Notes under the pieces: generated by a model | Told to the model about the DNA's origin: nothing | What the model saw: the letters and a program-made list of their open reading frames with translations, nothing else | Databases searched by the model: none | Shown here: piece after piece, positions 15,616-24,108 of the stretch | How positions within the stretch are numbered: the first letter of the stretch is position 1 | Layout: each line of letters begins with the position of its first letter | Program-made: the position numbers and the translations under genes | From: a virus | IMG/VR virus record: IMGVR_UViG_3300018063_000009 | Span: 1 to 36,769 of that record | DNA length: 36,769 nt | Direction: 5' to 3' (one strand)

Positions 15616-15996
15616 ATGGTGGTGCACAACTTGGATTTTTCAACGCTGGTTCCCAAGCGCGATACCTTCACCGACACCGACGGGAAGGTGCACGAGTTCC
15701 GGGCGGTGGGGGACTTCGGGGCGCTAGATTTGGCGACGATGAAGCGCCTGCAGCGCGATATGCCCAAGTCGCTGAACGACTTGAGCAACAACCTGGACGA
15801 CGAGGAGCCCGCGCGGCGGTTCGAGCGCCTGACCAACGAGTCGCTCAAGCTGATCTTGCCCAGCCTGGCGGATGAGCGCATTGCGGCCATCAGCATGGGG
15901 CAGAAGGCGCAGATCACCAAGTGGTGGCAGGAGCGCAACACGCCGCAGAACGGGGCCTTGCCCGTGGGGGAAGTGGTGGCGGGCTTGACGGGTTAG
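15616..15996 (+). CDS. Tail assembly chaperone, gpG-like
   Basis: 126 residues. VHNLDFSTLVPKRDTFTDTD, then EFRAVGDFGALDLATMKRLQ and a helical C-terminus (KAQITKWWQERN) fit the short form of the two tail chaperones that coat the tape measure during tail assembly. The frame ends shortly after a run of five G bases (15966-15970), where a fraction of ribosomes probably shift. Confidence 0.72.
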   Translation: MVVHNLDFSTLVPKRDTFTDTDGKVHEFRAVGDFGALDLATMKRLQRDMPKSLNDLSNNLDDEEPARRFERLTNESLKLILPSLADERIAAISMGQKAQITKWWQERNTPQNGALPVGEVVAGLTG

Positions 15997-16313
15997 CTTT
16001 CGCCCGGCTGGTCCGCACCTATCACCTCGACCCCGAACGAGTGCCCAACCTGCCCGAGTGGGTGCTCGCCCCTCTCCTGACTCATCTGCCGCGCCTGGAG
16101 GCTGAAGAGACTGAGCGCCTGGCGCTGGCGGCCATGATCCCCCACATGACGCCCTATGACCGGCAGTACACCCTCGGGCGCCTGCAGCGGCTCTCCCGCT
16201 TTGAGCCACGGGCCCCCGCCATTGAAATCATCGAGCACAACCCCGACAAAGCGCGCGAGTGGTTTCGGCAGTTCGCGCAACTCGGCGTGGAAGTGATTCA
16301 CTCCCCACAATGA
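15616..16313 (+). CDS. Tail assembly chaperone GT, -1 frameshift product
   Basis: The next frame (about 15970-16313) is open, lies in the -1 register and lacks a good start of its own. A shift at GTG-GGG-GAA lets the P-site Gly tRNA move from 15967-15969 to 15966-15968 with perfect re-pairing. The peptide then reads through a glycine-rich joint into LAFARLVRTYHLDPERVPNL and a helical domain ending GVEVIHSPQ. This G/GT arrangement is standard before tape measure genes. The heptamer is not canonical (lambda uses GGGAAAG), so the exact site is inferred. Confidence 0.6.
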
Positions 16314-16332
16314 GCGACGCGGAGCGCATGTA

Positions 16333-18156
16333 ATGGCGAACTTCTCTCTCGGCGAAGCCATCCTGGGAACCGGCATTGACCTGAAGGGCTTGAAAGAAGG
16401 CTTCGGCCAGGCCGAGTCCGAGAGCCAGAGCGGGGTGAGCCGCATCGGCGACATCTTCAGCACCGGGCTGAAGGTCGCGGCCGGCGCGGTGGTGGCCGCG
16501 GGCCTGGTGATCGCCACGGGCTTCGGCTATGCCTTCGGGCAGGCGCTGGAAGGCGAACAAAACCTCGTCCGACTCGAGCAGGTCATCCAATCCACGGGGG
16601 GCGCGGCGGGCGTGACCTCCGCCGAAGCTCAAGAGTTAGCCCAGCAATTTAAGAACCTGGCGGGCGGCTCCGACGATGTGATCTTGGGCATCGAGGAGAT
16701 CGCGCTGCGCGCCGGCTCCATCTCCGAGCAGCAGATGCCGGACTTCATCCAGCGCACCCTCGACCTGGGCGCGGTGATGGGCGACACGAGCGCGGCTGCG
16801 ACGCTGCTGGCGCGGGCCCAGGAGGACCCGCTCGCCGCGCTGACCAAGCTGACGCGGGCCGGGATTCTGTTCATCGCCGAGCAGGAAGAGCAGGTCAAGG
16901 CACTGGTGGAAGGGGGCGACAGTGCCGGGGCGACGGCGCTCATCATGGAGCGTCTAGCCGAGGCGACCGGCGGTGCAGCGGCGGCCAATGCCGGCACCCT
17001 GGCGGGCCAGTGGGAGATTTTTAAGGGCACGCTCTCGGAAACCGCCGAGACGGTTGGGGCGGCCTTCCTGCCGCTGGCGCACGAACTGTTCGACAACGTG
17101 ATCACGCCGGCGATCCCGATTGTGGAGGCGCTGGCGAAGCAACTGGCGGAGGGCGTCGGCCCGGCGTTTGAAGCCACGCGGGGTAAGATCGAAGAATACC
17201 TGCCGGTCATCCAACCGGTGATTGACGGGGCGCTCAACATCGCCAGCGCCTTCGGCGAGTCCATGCCGATGGTGCAGCAGACCGTCGGGGAGATGGCGGC
17301 CTTCGTCACCGACCAGTTCAACACGCTCTCCCCCACCCTGATCGCCAACGTCAGCAGCACCCTGGAGAGCATCGCCACCTTCTGGCGCGAGCACGGCGAC
17401 ACGATCATGGCGGTGGTGAAATTCGCCTTCGAGTTCATTACCGTGACCATCGGCGGGGCGCTGACTCTGGCGAGCGGCCTGGTGAGCGCGGCCCTGCAGC
17501 TCATCAATGGTGATTTCTCCGGGGCCGGGGAAACGCTCAAGAGCACCGTCACGTCGTTCATGAATGCCGTGCTGTCCATCGTGGGCACCGATTTGGATTC
17601 GTTCACCGAGACCTGGCGCGGCAACTGGGAGTTGGCGAAAACGATCTTGAGCACCGCCTGCGATGCGATGGTGCTGGCGGTGAGTGGCTTCATCGAGAAC
17701 ATCAAGGGCGACATTCAGGCCGGCATTGACTTTATCACTGGCGCCTTTGAATTGGACTGGGGGGCAATTGGGTCAGGCATCATCTCGGGGATCGCCTCCG
17801 GGATTGCGGGCGCCATGGGCGGACTGGCACAGCAAGCTGCCAATGCCGCACTGGCAGCCCTGGAAGCCGCGGCGGAGGCCCTGGGCATCTCGTCGCCGAG
17901 CACCGTGGCCGCCGAGATGGTGGGGCTGCCGATCGGGCAAGGCATGGCCATGGGGATGCTCGAGGCGATCCCCGACATCCGCGCGGCCTCGGCGACGGCG
18001 GCGCTGAGTTCGGTCTTCGCGCCAGTCGACACGTTCAACATTGACGCGCGCGGGAGCCGGGCCTCGAGGACGGAGATCCGCGCCATCGTGGAGCAGGTCC
18101 TACGCGAGGCCGGGCGGCGCGGCGATAACCTCGGACGATTGGGAGCCTTCGTATGA
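16333..18156 (+). CDS. Tail tape measure protein
   Basis: 607 residues. Starts ANFSLGEAILGTGIDLKGLK with long Ala/Gly/Glu-rich helices, hydrophobic segments (VAAGAVVAAGLVIATGFGY; GALTLASGLVSAALQLI; IISGIASGIAGAMGG) and a polar C-terminus. This is the usual pattern of proteins that set tail length and may enter the host membrane. At about 0.15 nm per residue the tail would be near 90 nm. It follows the chaperones as expected. Confidence 0.88.
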   Translation: MANFSLGEAILGTGIDLKGLKEGFGQAESESQSGVSRIGDIFSTGLKVAAGAVVAAGLVIATGFGYAFGQALEGEQNLVRLEQVIQSTGGAAGVTSAEAQELAQQFKNLAGGSDDVILGIEEIALRAGSISEQQMPDFIQRTLDLGAVMGDTSAAATLLARAQEDPLAALTKLTRAGILFIAEQEEQVKALVEGGDSAGATALIMERLAEATGGAAAANAGTLAGQWEIFKGTLSETAETVGAAFLPLAHELFDNVITPAIPIVEALAKQLAEGVGPAFEATRGKIEEYLPVIQPVIDGALNIASAFGESMPMVQQTVGEMAAFVTDQFNTLSPTLIANVSSTLESIATFWREHGDTIMAVVKFAFEFITVTIGGALTLASGLVSAALQLINGDFSGAGETLKSTVTSFMNAVLSIVGTDLDSFTETWRGNWELAKTILSTACDAMVLAVSGFIENIKGDIQAGIDFITGAFELDWGAIGSGIISGIASGIAGAMGGLAQQAANAALAALEAAAEALGISSPSTVAAEMVGLPIGQGMAMGMLEAIPDIRAASATAALSSVFAPVDTFNIDARGSRASRTEIRAIVEQVLREAGRRGDNLGRLGAFV

Positions 18157-19574
18157 CTACCAAGGGGCTGTATTTCGTCATTAGCGATGGGACGGCCGGC
18201 GGGACCATCACCCTGGCCGACGGGGGAGGCACGCGGGGGAAATACTGGCTGGAGCGCGGTGGCTGGGCGCCGGTGATTACCGCCCTGCGCGACGACGAAC
18301 AGGGAGAGGTTGAGTCCTATATCGAGGTCGTGGAAGAACCGGAGATCAATATCTCCGGTGATACAGCCAGCGAGGCCTATGCCAACTTGGATAAACTGGC
18401 CCGCCTGCTGGACCAGGCTGAGCGTTGGTCTAACAACCAAAACGTCGCGCCCGTCCTGGCGAAGTTTTCACCCAAGGGCGCCAGCGTGAGCAGCATCGCC
18501 AATCCATTGCAAGCCGCGATCCTGGGTCGCGCGGACGGGGACCAGACCTCCGGGGCTGGCCTATCCGCCGAATTCGTTCAGGCCGGCAATCACTACGTGA
18601 TCAAAGGCGTGCGCCTGCGCTTCAAACGGCAGGGCTTGTGGAAGCTGGCGAGCGAAACGGCCGCCAGCAGTGCCGCCGCCAACCCGTCTATCCTAACGGC
18701 GACGCTCCCTTCCACTCTGGACATCATGAGTCCGCTCGATGTGTGGTTGTCTGACCTGGGAGCGCACAACGCTGGGACGGTGCTCAAAGAGGCCTTCCTC
18801 CTGATTGCGCAATCCGCCACAGATTTGCTGATCCAGGAAGCGGAGGGAATGACGGCCACGGGCTATACCAGCGTGGCCGACGCTGGCAATAACGCGCGCG
18901 GTGGGAATGTCCTGCGCTACACGCCGACCGGCACAGCCGTGGCGGCCTCGGGGACGGTTGATGTTTCGGCTCTGGCGAACGCCAGGGTTTTTGCGATCTT
19001 CGCCGCCGTTCGCAACAATAGCACGACCCAGACCTTCAACATCAATGCCTTGATTACCGCCGTAGGCGCTGTTCGCACCGTGCCCAAGCACATCGACATT
19101 AGCATTCAGACCCCACGCCTCATCCCCCTGGGCCTGGTGGTTCTGCCGCCCGGATCAATACTGAATACGCTCCGATTTGAGATCTCGGTCTCAGGGACCT
19201 CGGGTTCGCCAACGCTGGATATTGACTACTTGGCGCTCGTTGATCTGGACGACGAGACCGGGCGGGTCATCCACATTCCCTCCGTGGCGCTGAACAACAT
19301 CGTCAACATTGTGAGCATGAGTCTGGCCGTCGACAGCCAGGTGTTGACCGTGCCCGCGCCCCGTGTGGCGGCCAAGGAGGGCGTCCTCACTCCCATCAAT
19401 CTGCCTTATCGGGGTGATCCCTTCCTGATGAGCAAAGGCAACACCGTGTCGGCTATTCTGCTGATGGTCGGGAGTGCGACCGCGGCCACATCGTGGCGCT
19501 ATCTCGTCAGCGGCTCGGTCGGCAGCCTTCCCTTGAACGTGATTCGTTATCCGGCCTACCTCTCGCCACGCTGA
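18153..19574 (+). CDS. Distal tail protein (Dit-like position)
   Basis: 473 residues, ATGA overlap with the tape measure. The N-terminal ~190 residues (MTTKGLYFVISDGTAGGTIT, with a helix TASEAYANLDKLARLLDQAE) fit a tail-tip ring domain. The rest is beta-rich (VDVSALANARVFAIFAAVRN; FEISVSGTSGSPTLDIDYL) and may be a carbohydrate-binding or jelly-roll insertion. The role in host attachment is inferred from place and composition. Confidence 0.6.
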   Translation: MTTKGLYFVISDGTAGGTITLADGGGTRGKYWLERGGWAPVITALRDDEQGEVESYIEVVEEPEINISGDTASEAYANLDKLARLLDQAERWSNNQNVAPVLAKFSPKGASVSSIANPLQAAILGRADGDQTSGAGLSAEFVQAGNHYVIKGVRLRFKRQGLWKLASETAASSAAANPSILTATLPSTLDIMSPLDVWLSDLGAHNAGTVLKEAFLLIAQSATDLLIQEAEGMTATGYTSVADAGNNARGGNVLRYTPTGTAVAASGTVDVSALANARVFAIFAAVRNNSTTQTFNINALITAVGAVRTVPKHIDISIQTPRLIPLGLVVLPPGSILNTLRFEISVSGTSGSPTLDIDYLALVDLDDETGRVIHIPSVALNNIVNIVSMSLAVDSQVLTVPAPRVAAKEGVLTPINLPYRGDPFLMSKGNTVSAILLMVGSATAATSWRYLVSGSVGSLPLNVIRYPAYLSPR

Positions 19575-21160
19575 TGGGCTTTTCACTCGGCTTATTCGCT
19601 TCTCCAACCGATAACACCCCGGTCGCTCAGCTGGGCGGGCGCGTGCAGGGTTTGGAGTTCGGCACGAACGCGCACGGCTTTGCGGATCTGCACGGCTTTG
19701 CGCCGATGCCGCGCGCCGAGGCCTTTCGACTCTATGATGAGCCCGGCACGCCACACGTGGTGCTGGGTTGGAATGGGCTGGTGGTTTATGAGGGGCGTCT
19801 GGAGGATAGGCGGATCAGGCGCGGCGGGATCGAGTTGGGCGCGCTGGGTTGCTGGAGCGCGCTCTATGATGCGCCTTACACGGCGCTGTGGAGCAGCACC
19901 AGCGTGGCGGATTTCTTCAGTCCGGACGGGGGGCGCCACTCGGCCTACACCGAAATGGAGCGGTTTTACGCTGACCAAAACAATCGCTTATTTGTGGGTT
20001 TGATCAAGGGCAATGCTTATACCCTGAACAAAGCGTGTGGGTGGGTTTTGGGTGCGCCGGACGGCGGGCAGAAACAGATCGTTACCTTTTCTCTTGACTA
20101 CGAATTCAAAGCCTCGGCCAATTGCACATTCCGGGTAGTGTCTTTCGACTGGAGCACGGGCACCTTCGTCAATGGCGCAGTGGAGAATAGCATCGTCGGC
20201 AACGCGGCGGTGCAGAGCGGATCACTCAGTATCACTCTCGCGGGGGCGCAGGACCTAGCCGGCATTGACCTGATCGCCTCGACCGCGCATACCTACGCCG
20301 GTGAGACCTCGGCGGAATATCTGAGGGTGACGAACGTGCGGATCAAGACGACGACCGCCACCACGGTGCGTGGCGGTTCAATTATTTCAGAAATGGCTAT
20401 TTTCTTGAATAGTCTTAATCCCTCGCAAATACAAACCGCTGATGCTTTCATTCTAAATACCCAACTCGACTTGACCGACGAACTCTATCAGGACGAATGG
20501 CCGGGTGACATTGCCGCGCGCCTGGCCGGTTTAGGTGACAACCAGACGCCGCCGCGAACCTGGGAAGTCGGGGTTTGGGAAGATCGGCGGATACACTTCC
20601 AGCCGAGGGGCTTCACTGGCCGGACGTGGTCTGTGGACGTGCCCAGTCCCGATGTGGAGCGCACGCTGGCCCTGCTGAGAAATAGCGCTTACGGGATCTA
20701 TCAGGAAGCGGGGGGCCGGACGCTCCGCACGGCCGTGAGTGCCGACAGCGACAGCGTTGCGCGCTGGGCGCTGACGCGCCGGGGGGCCGTGGGCGCACAA
20801 ACGACCAGCCTGACCCAGGCGCAGATCCATCGCGACGCTTTCCTGGAAGACAACAAAGACCCGAAGCCGCGCGCAGGGATTGTGGTCGACAAGCTCTATG
20901 ACGCGGCCGGAGCGCGCTATCCCAACTGGATGGCGCGCGCGAGTGACACCGTGACGATCCGCAACCTGCCGCCGACGCTCTCGACGGATATTGATCGGAT
21001 TCGGACGTTTCTGGTGAGCGCCACACGGTATAAGGCCAAACGGATGGAGCTCGTCCCCGAGGCGCCCACCCCCAGCCTGGAAACCCTCATTGCCCGCCAG
21101 GCGGCAGGGTTGAAGCGGCAGTCGTTGCCCCAAGGGGGAAACGGTCGGCGGGGCTTCTAG
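19574..21160 (+). CDS. Tail tip / baseplate hub protein (Tal-like position)
   Basis: 528 residues from ATG 19574, overlapping the previous stop by one base (TGATG); the frame is open upstream to 19493. The N-terminus (LGLFASPTDNTPVAQLGGRV, VVLGWNGLVVYEGRLEDRRI) resembles hub domains of siphovirus tail tips. A beta-rich middle and a C-terminal half with DELYQDEWPGDIAARLA follow. It is the last late gene. Its TAG stop lies in a CTAG that is also the stop of the opposite-strand gene. Confidence 0.6.
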   Translation: MGFSLGLFASPTDNTPVAQLGGRVQGLEFGTNAHGFADLHGFAPMPRAEAFRLYDEPGTPHVVLGWNGLVVYEGRLEDRRIRRGGIELGALGCWSALYDAPYTALWSSTSVADFFSPDGGRHSAYTEMERFYADQNNRLFVGLIKGNAYTLNKACGWVLGAPDGGQKQIVTFSLDYEFKASANCTFRVVSFDWSTGTFVNGAVENSIVGNAAVQSGSLSITLAGAQDLAGIDLIASTAHTYAGETSAEYLRVTNVRIKTTTATTVRGGSIISEMAIFLNSLNPSQIQTADAFILNTQLDLTDELYQDEWPGDIAARLAGLGDNQTPPRTWEVGVWEDRRIHFQPRGFTGRTWSVDVPSPDVERTLALLRNSAYGIYQEAGGRTLRTAVSADSDSVARWALTRRGAVGAQTTSLTQAQIHRDAFLEDNKDPKPRAGIVVDKLYDAAGARYPNWMARASDTVTIRNLPPTLSTDIDRIRTFLVSATRYKAKRMELVPEAPTPSLETLIARQAAGLKRQSLPQGGNGRRGF

Positions 21161-21423
21161 TTTAAACGGGGGGCTTGAGCCAGGAGCGGAAGAAACATAT
21201 TGAATGTGGGTGGGGTGGGCGTTGGGGTCGGCGTGGGCGTTGGGGTGGGAGTGAAATTCGCAGAGACTTCCAGCGTCAGGTAGTGGTGAGGGGTCGGGGT
21301 AGCCGTCGGGCGGGAACTGGGCACCGCCGCGGCCGTGGCCGAAGGGACGCCCAGGCTCAGCCCAACTAGAGCCACGCACAACAAAAGGATGACCGCCAGT
21401 GTGATCGGCCCGTGTCGCGTCAT
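21157..21423 (-). CDS. Secreted Pro-Thr-rich surface protein
   Basis: 88 residues. A signal peptide or anchor (ITLAVILLLCVALVGLSLGV) is followed by a short stalk of Pro-Thr dipeptides and a C-terminal FNMFLPLLAQAPRLN. A PT-rich stalk ending in an F/Y-LPL tail is typical of exported Chloroflexota proteins, which is the best host clue here. The gene is last in the leftward block and may change the lysogen surface. It shares its stop CTAG with the convergent tail gene. Confidence 0.65.
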   Translation of the reverse strand: MTRHGPITLAVILLLCVALVGLSLGVPSATAAAVPSSRPTATPTPHHYLTLEVSANFTPTPTPTPTPTPTPPTFNMFLPLLAQAPRLN

Positions 21424-21647
21424 AGCTCCCTCCGCAAGTCACGCATCAATTCGTCTATCTGTTCGTCGGTGAATTCGGCCCATCGGATCGCCTTCTCCAG
21501 CGCCTCTCGCAGGTGATTATGCTCGTTGCAAATCTGGCGCGCCGTGCGTTCGTCCGGTACGCGAAGCGCAACCACTTTCCCCGATTGCGCGACGATGCTC
21601 CAAAACCCCTGTTCCATCGACGGGCCGGGGTTCCACTTGTCAGTCAT
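21420..21647 (-). CDS. Small hypothetical protein
   Basis: 75 residues. Begins MTDKWNPGPSMEQGFWSIVA with a beta start (SIVAQSGKVVALRVPDERTA) and a helical end (EQIDELMRDLRREL). Its stop overlaps the start of the secreted protein gene (ATGA), so they are co-translated. Similar-sized proteins of this look are frequent in phage and plasmid blocks; function unknown. Confidence 0.65.
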   Translation of the reverse strand: MTDKWNPGPSMEQGFWSIVAQSGKVVALRVPDERTARQICNEHNHLREALEKAIRWAEFTDEQIDELMRDLRREL

Positions 21648-21659
21648 GGTTCCTCGCCT

Positions 21660-21947
21660 TCACCCGCGCAGCTCACGGAAACGGATCAGCACGGCCGCTT
21701 TTTGCTCGTCGGTGACGCCCGTGGTTTCATCGAGCCAGCGCCACAACAGCGCGTCGGACTCCGCTGCTTCAGCGCATTCCAGGATGTGCAGGGCATGGGC
21801 GCGGGCCTCGGCGGGCGTGAGCTGCGCCTTCATCTCACCCCAGGTCAGATGGACGAACGGTTGGCCTCGGCGCTCGAGCGCGCCGGCGATGCCGGACTCG
21901 ATGTGGATCATTCCTCCGTGGGTACCCGAAGGTATATCTGTGGACAT
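21660..21947 (-). CDS. Small helical hypothetical protein
   Basis: 95 residues. The region LTPAEARAHALHILECAEAA, ESDALLWRWL and EQKAAVLIRFRELR is a compact helical domain of a type common in phage genomes. The start at 21947 has GAGAGGTG upstream; an internal ATG at residue 13 is also possible. Copy C of the dispersed hairpin lies in its first codons. Confidence 0.65.
   Translation of the reverse strand: MSTDIPSGTHGGMIHIESGIAGALERRGQPFVHLTWGEMKAQLTPAEARAHALHILECAEAAESDALLWRWLDETTGVTDEQKAAVLIRFRELRG
21913..21932. repeat. Dispersed hairpin copy C
   Basis: Copy with core GGGTACCC; the extended match to copy B is 24 of 26 bases. It lies within the first codons of a leftward gene. Read on the minus strand the C-A mismatch of the other reading becomes a T-G wobble, so leftward RNA would pair better; one T-C mismatch remains on the plus reading. 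Confidence 0.6.
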
Positions 21948-21950
21948 AGG

Positions 21951-23645
21951 TCACCTCTCAAGAAACAACACGGCCCGCGCCGCGATTCGTCCGGGCGCGG
22001 GGTACTCGACGAGGCCCAGACTCCGGAGCGCCCCGAGGTTGTTGGTGTAGGCGGACGACGTGGGGCTGGCCCCGGAGCGCTCAGCTAGGTCGTCTTTGCT
22101 GACGCTCTCCGGGTACAGGTCGATCAGCACGCGCAGGATCGCGGCGCGCTTGCCGCGCAGCCGATTCAAAATCTCGCGTTGCAGGTCTTCGGTCGTTGGC
22201 GGTCGCTCAGGGGCCTGGGCCTGCGCGCGGCCGGCCGCAGTCAGCGCGGCGAGCGCCGGACCGGGGTAGTCGATCAGGCCCTGTCTCCGGAGCGCGCCCA
22301 GGTTGTTGGTGTACGCCGAGCTGCTCGGGCTGGCCTCGCTCAGCAGGGCGAGCTGGGTCTTGTTCGCCGGTGCGAGACCGACCGACTCCAGCCAGGCCAG
22401 CGCGTCGAGGATCTGCTGTGGCTTATGAGAGAGCGTACCGACGTGCTCCGCCGCGGCTGCTGGGCGCATGGGCAGGGGACGAGGCACAGGAGTGGAGGGT
22501 GCCAGCACCTGCGGTCGCACCGGTGCAGGCCGAGCGGCCGCGGCGCGCAGGGCACCCGTGATCTCCTGGGCGGCGGTGGCGAGCTGAGCCCCAACATCCG
22601 CCAGGGCCGACACGGCCGACTCGAGTCGTGTGACTTCACCATCCTTGAAGATCGGCACCTCGACGCGCTCCAGGCGAACCTCGGGCATGGCCACCGTGGG
22701 ACGCGCGGCGAGTTGGCGTTTGAGGTCGCCGACCTCGTGCCGCAGCTCGGCCTCCGTCTTGGCTTTGGCCTCGGCGAGCTGGGGCAGATCCGCCAGCTTG
22801 GGCAGGAGCCGCTTGAGTTCGTCGCGCGGTGGGGGCGGCTCAGCGGCGTGCTTGGCCGAGCCCGGCTCCGGGTGCGTGGTGAGGACCGATCCGACGCGGA
22901 CCAGCACGCGCTCGGTGACGATGGCGCGCCCCAACGCCCAGAAGTAGCCCGGCACCATGATCTTCATTTCGTCAAAGAATTTTCGCTCGTCGGCGCGCGG
23001 GATGCCCAGGGCCTCGGCCGCGCGCTTGCGGTCAATGTCGATGAACGTCTGGCCGATCAGGACGTTGGTCAGCTCAGCGGCCGCGTCCTTGCGCAGTTTG
23101 CCCAGGCGCTGCGTGGCGAAGACGGCGCCGAAGCCGCGCTTGCGGCCGCGAGTGGCCAGGCCGATCATGGCCTCAGACGCTTCCGACTCGCCCGCGCCTT
23201 TCTCCGGCGCAAAGGTGTGGGCCTCGTCCACGATCACCAGCACCGGGTGCCACAGACTCTTGGGGGCATCGATCATCGCCTCGAGGAAGAGCTTGACCCA
23301 CCGGTGCCGGTCGGAGGCTTTCATCTCGTATAGGTCGCACACGGCGGAAGCGCGCAGCTCCAGAAGTTTGTGAGCGACGAGGGCCGCGCTCCGCACGTCC
23401 GCCGGCGTCTCACCGCCTTTGCCAACCAACACGACGTCGTGCCGCTCGCGCAGAGTCGCAAACTCCCCTTCGGGATCAATCAGGATGACCTGCACGCGCC
23501 CGAAGGCCTGTTCGGCCAGGCGGCGCAAGAGCCACGATTTTCCGCCGCCGCTGTTGGCCTGGATCAACAAGCGCGTGCGCAGTAGGATGTCGAGATCGAT
23601 GTGGACGGCAGTCCGATCGGCGTGGCCCAGTAAGAGCTTGGTCAT
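21951..23645 (-). CDS. HerA-like ATPase with two winged-helix repeats
   Basis: 564 residues from ATG 23645, ATGA-coupled to the gene before. Walker A IQANSGGGKSWLL (Lys36), Walker B VLVIVDEAHTFAPE (Asp140-Glu141) and GFGAVFATQR are typical of HerA/FtsK-type (DUF87) translocases. A charged, Pro/Ala-rich linker leads to two similar C-terminal domains, each holding SSAYTNNLGALR with GL and YP after it, which look like tandem winged helices. No partner nuclease (NurA) is seen. A role in DNA translocation, replication or exclusion is inferred. Confidence 0.75.
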   Translation of the reverse strand: MTKLLLGHADRTAVHIDLDILLRTRLLIQANSGGGKSWLLRRLAEQAFGRVQVILIDPEGEFATLRERHDVVLVGKGGETPADVRSAALVAHKLLELRASAVCDLYEMKASDRHRWVKLFLEAMIDAPKSLWHPVLVIVDEAHTFAPEKGAGESEASEAMIGLATRGRKRGFGAVFATQRLGKLRKDAAAELTNVLIGQTFIDIDRKRAAEALGIPRADERKFFDEMKIMVPGYFWALGRAIVTERVLVRVGSVLTTHPEPGSAKHAAEPPPPRDELKRLLPKLADLPQLAEAKAKTEAELRHEVGDLKRQLAARPTVAMPEVRLERVEVPIFKDGEVTRLESAVSALADVGAQLATAAQEITGALRAAAARPAPVRPQVLAPSTPVPRPLPMRPAAAAEHVGTLSHKPQQILDALAWLESVGLAPANKTQLALLSEASPSSSAYTNNLGALRRQGLIDYPGPALAALTAAGRAQAQAPERPPTTEDLQREILNRLRGKRAAILRVLIDLYPESVSKDDLAERSGASPTSSAYTNNLGALRSLGLVEYPAPGRIAARAVLFLER

Positions 23646-23878
23646 CGTGGGCCATTCGGCCTTCGGCGCAGACTCATGATTTTGGTGAAGATGGCGAGAT
23701 AGGCCGCTTTGAACGCCTCGGCCTCGGCGGTGTCGGGCGGGAACTCGGCTGGGCAAGCATAGTAGCGCACGCCGTCCACCTCGAGCAATCGCCATTGGGA
23801 TTCGATCTTCGGATCGCTGCCCTGCTGTTTGCCGCACATGATGCAGGTCATTAGCTCGCCATGAAAGGGAAGGGTCAT
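23642..23878 (-). CDS. Small zinc-ribbon-like protein
   Basis: 78 residues. CIMCGKQQGSDP and a later YYACPAEFPPD provide three Cys residues plus possible partners, and a helical end (FKAAYLAIFTKIMSLRRR) follows. ATGA overlaps on both sides place it in a translation-coupled chain of four genes from the methyltransferase to the ATPase. Function unknown. Confidence 0.65.
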   Translation of the reverse strand: MTLPFHGELMTCIMCGKQQGSDPKIESQWRLLEVDGVRYYACPAEFPPDTAEAEAFKAAYLAIFTKIMSLRRRPNGPR

Positions 23879-24108
23879 GGATGCACCTCCTCGACCACAG
23901 CCGCAAAGGCGATGTGGTTGCGCGCTAGGCCCAACTCCTCCAGGCGCGCCAGGGCCGCGGAGAGCGCGTTCGGGCTGGCGGCCTGCTCCTCCCAGCCGCC
24001 ATGCAGCAACCGGCGCCGGATGGCATTGACGGCCAGCGGCTCAGTGTGGCCGCGCAAGACGCCGAGAACGTCGCGCTCCAGTTCGGTCAGTGGGTTCAGG
24101 GCGGTCAT
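23875..24108 (-). CDS. Small winged-helix-like protein
   Basis: 77 residues from ATG 24108, whose ATGA overlaps the methyltransferase stop. LTELERDVLGVLRGHTEPLA, VNAIRRRLL and NALSAALARLEELGLARN read as a winged-helix DNA-binding fold. It could regulate this operon. An upstream start at 24144 is less likely. Confidence 0.65.
   Translation of the reverse strand: MTALNPLTELERDVLGVLRGHTEPLAVNAIRRRLLHGGWEEQAASPNALSAALARLEELGLARNHIAFAAVVEEVHP

Noticed and set aside
22179-23333. 384-codon plus-strand frame opposite the HerA-like ATPase
   Set aside because: Shadow of a GC-rich gene with intact Walker motifs on the other strand.
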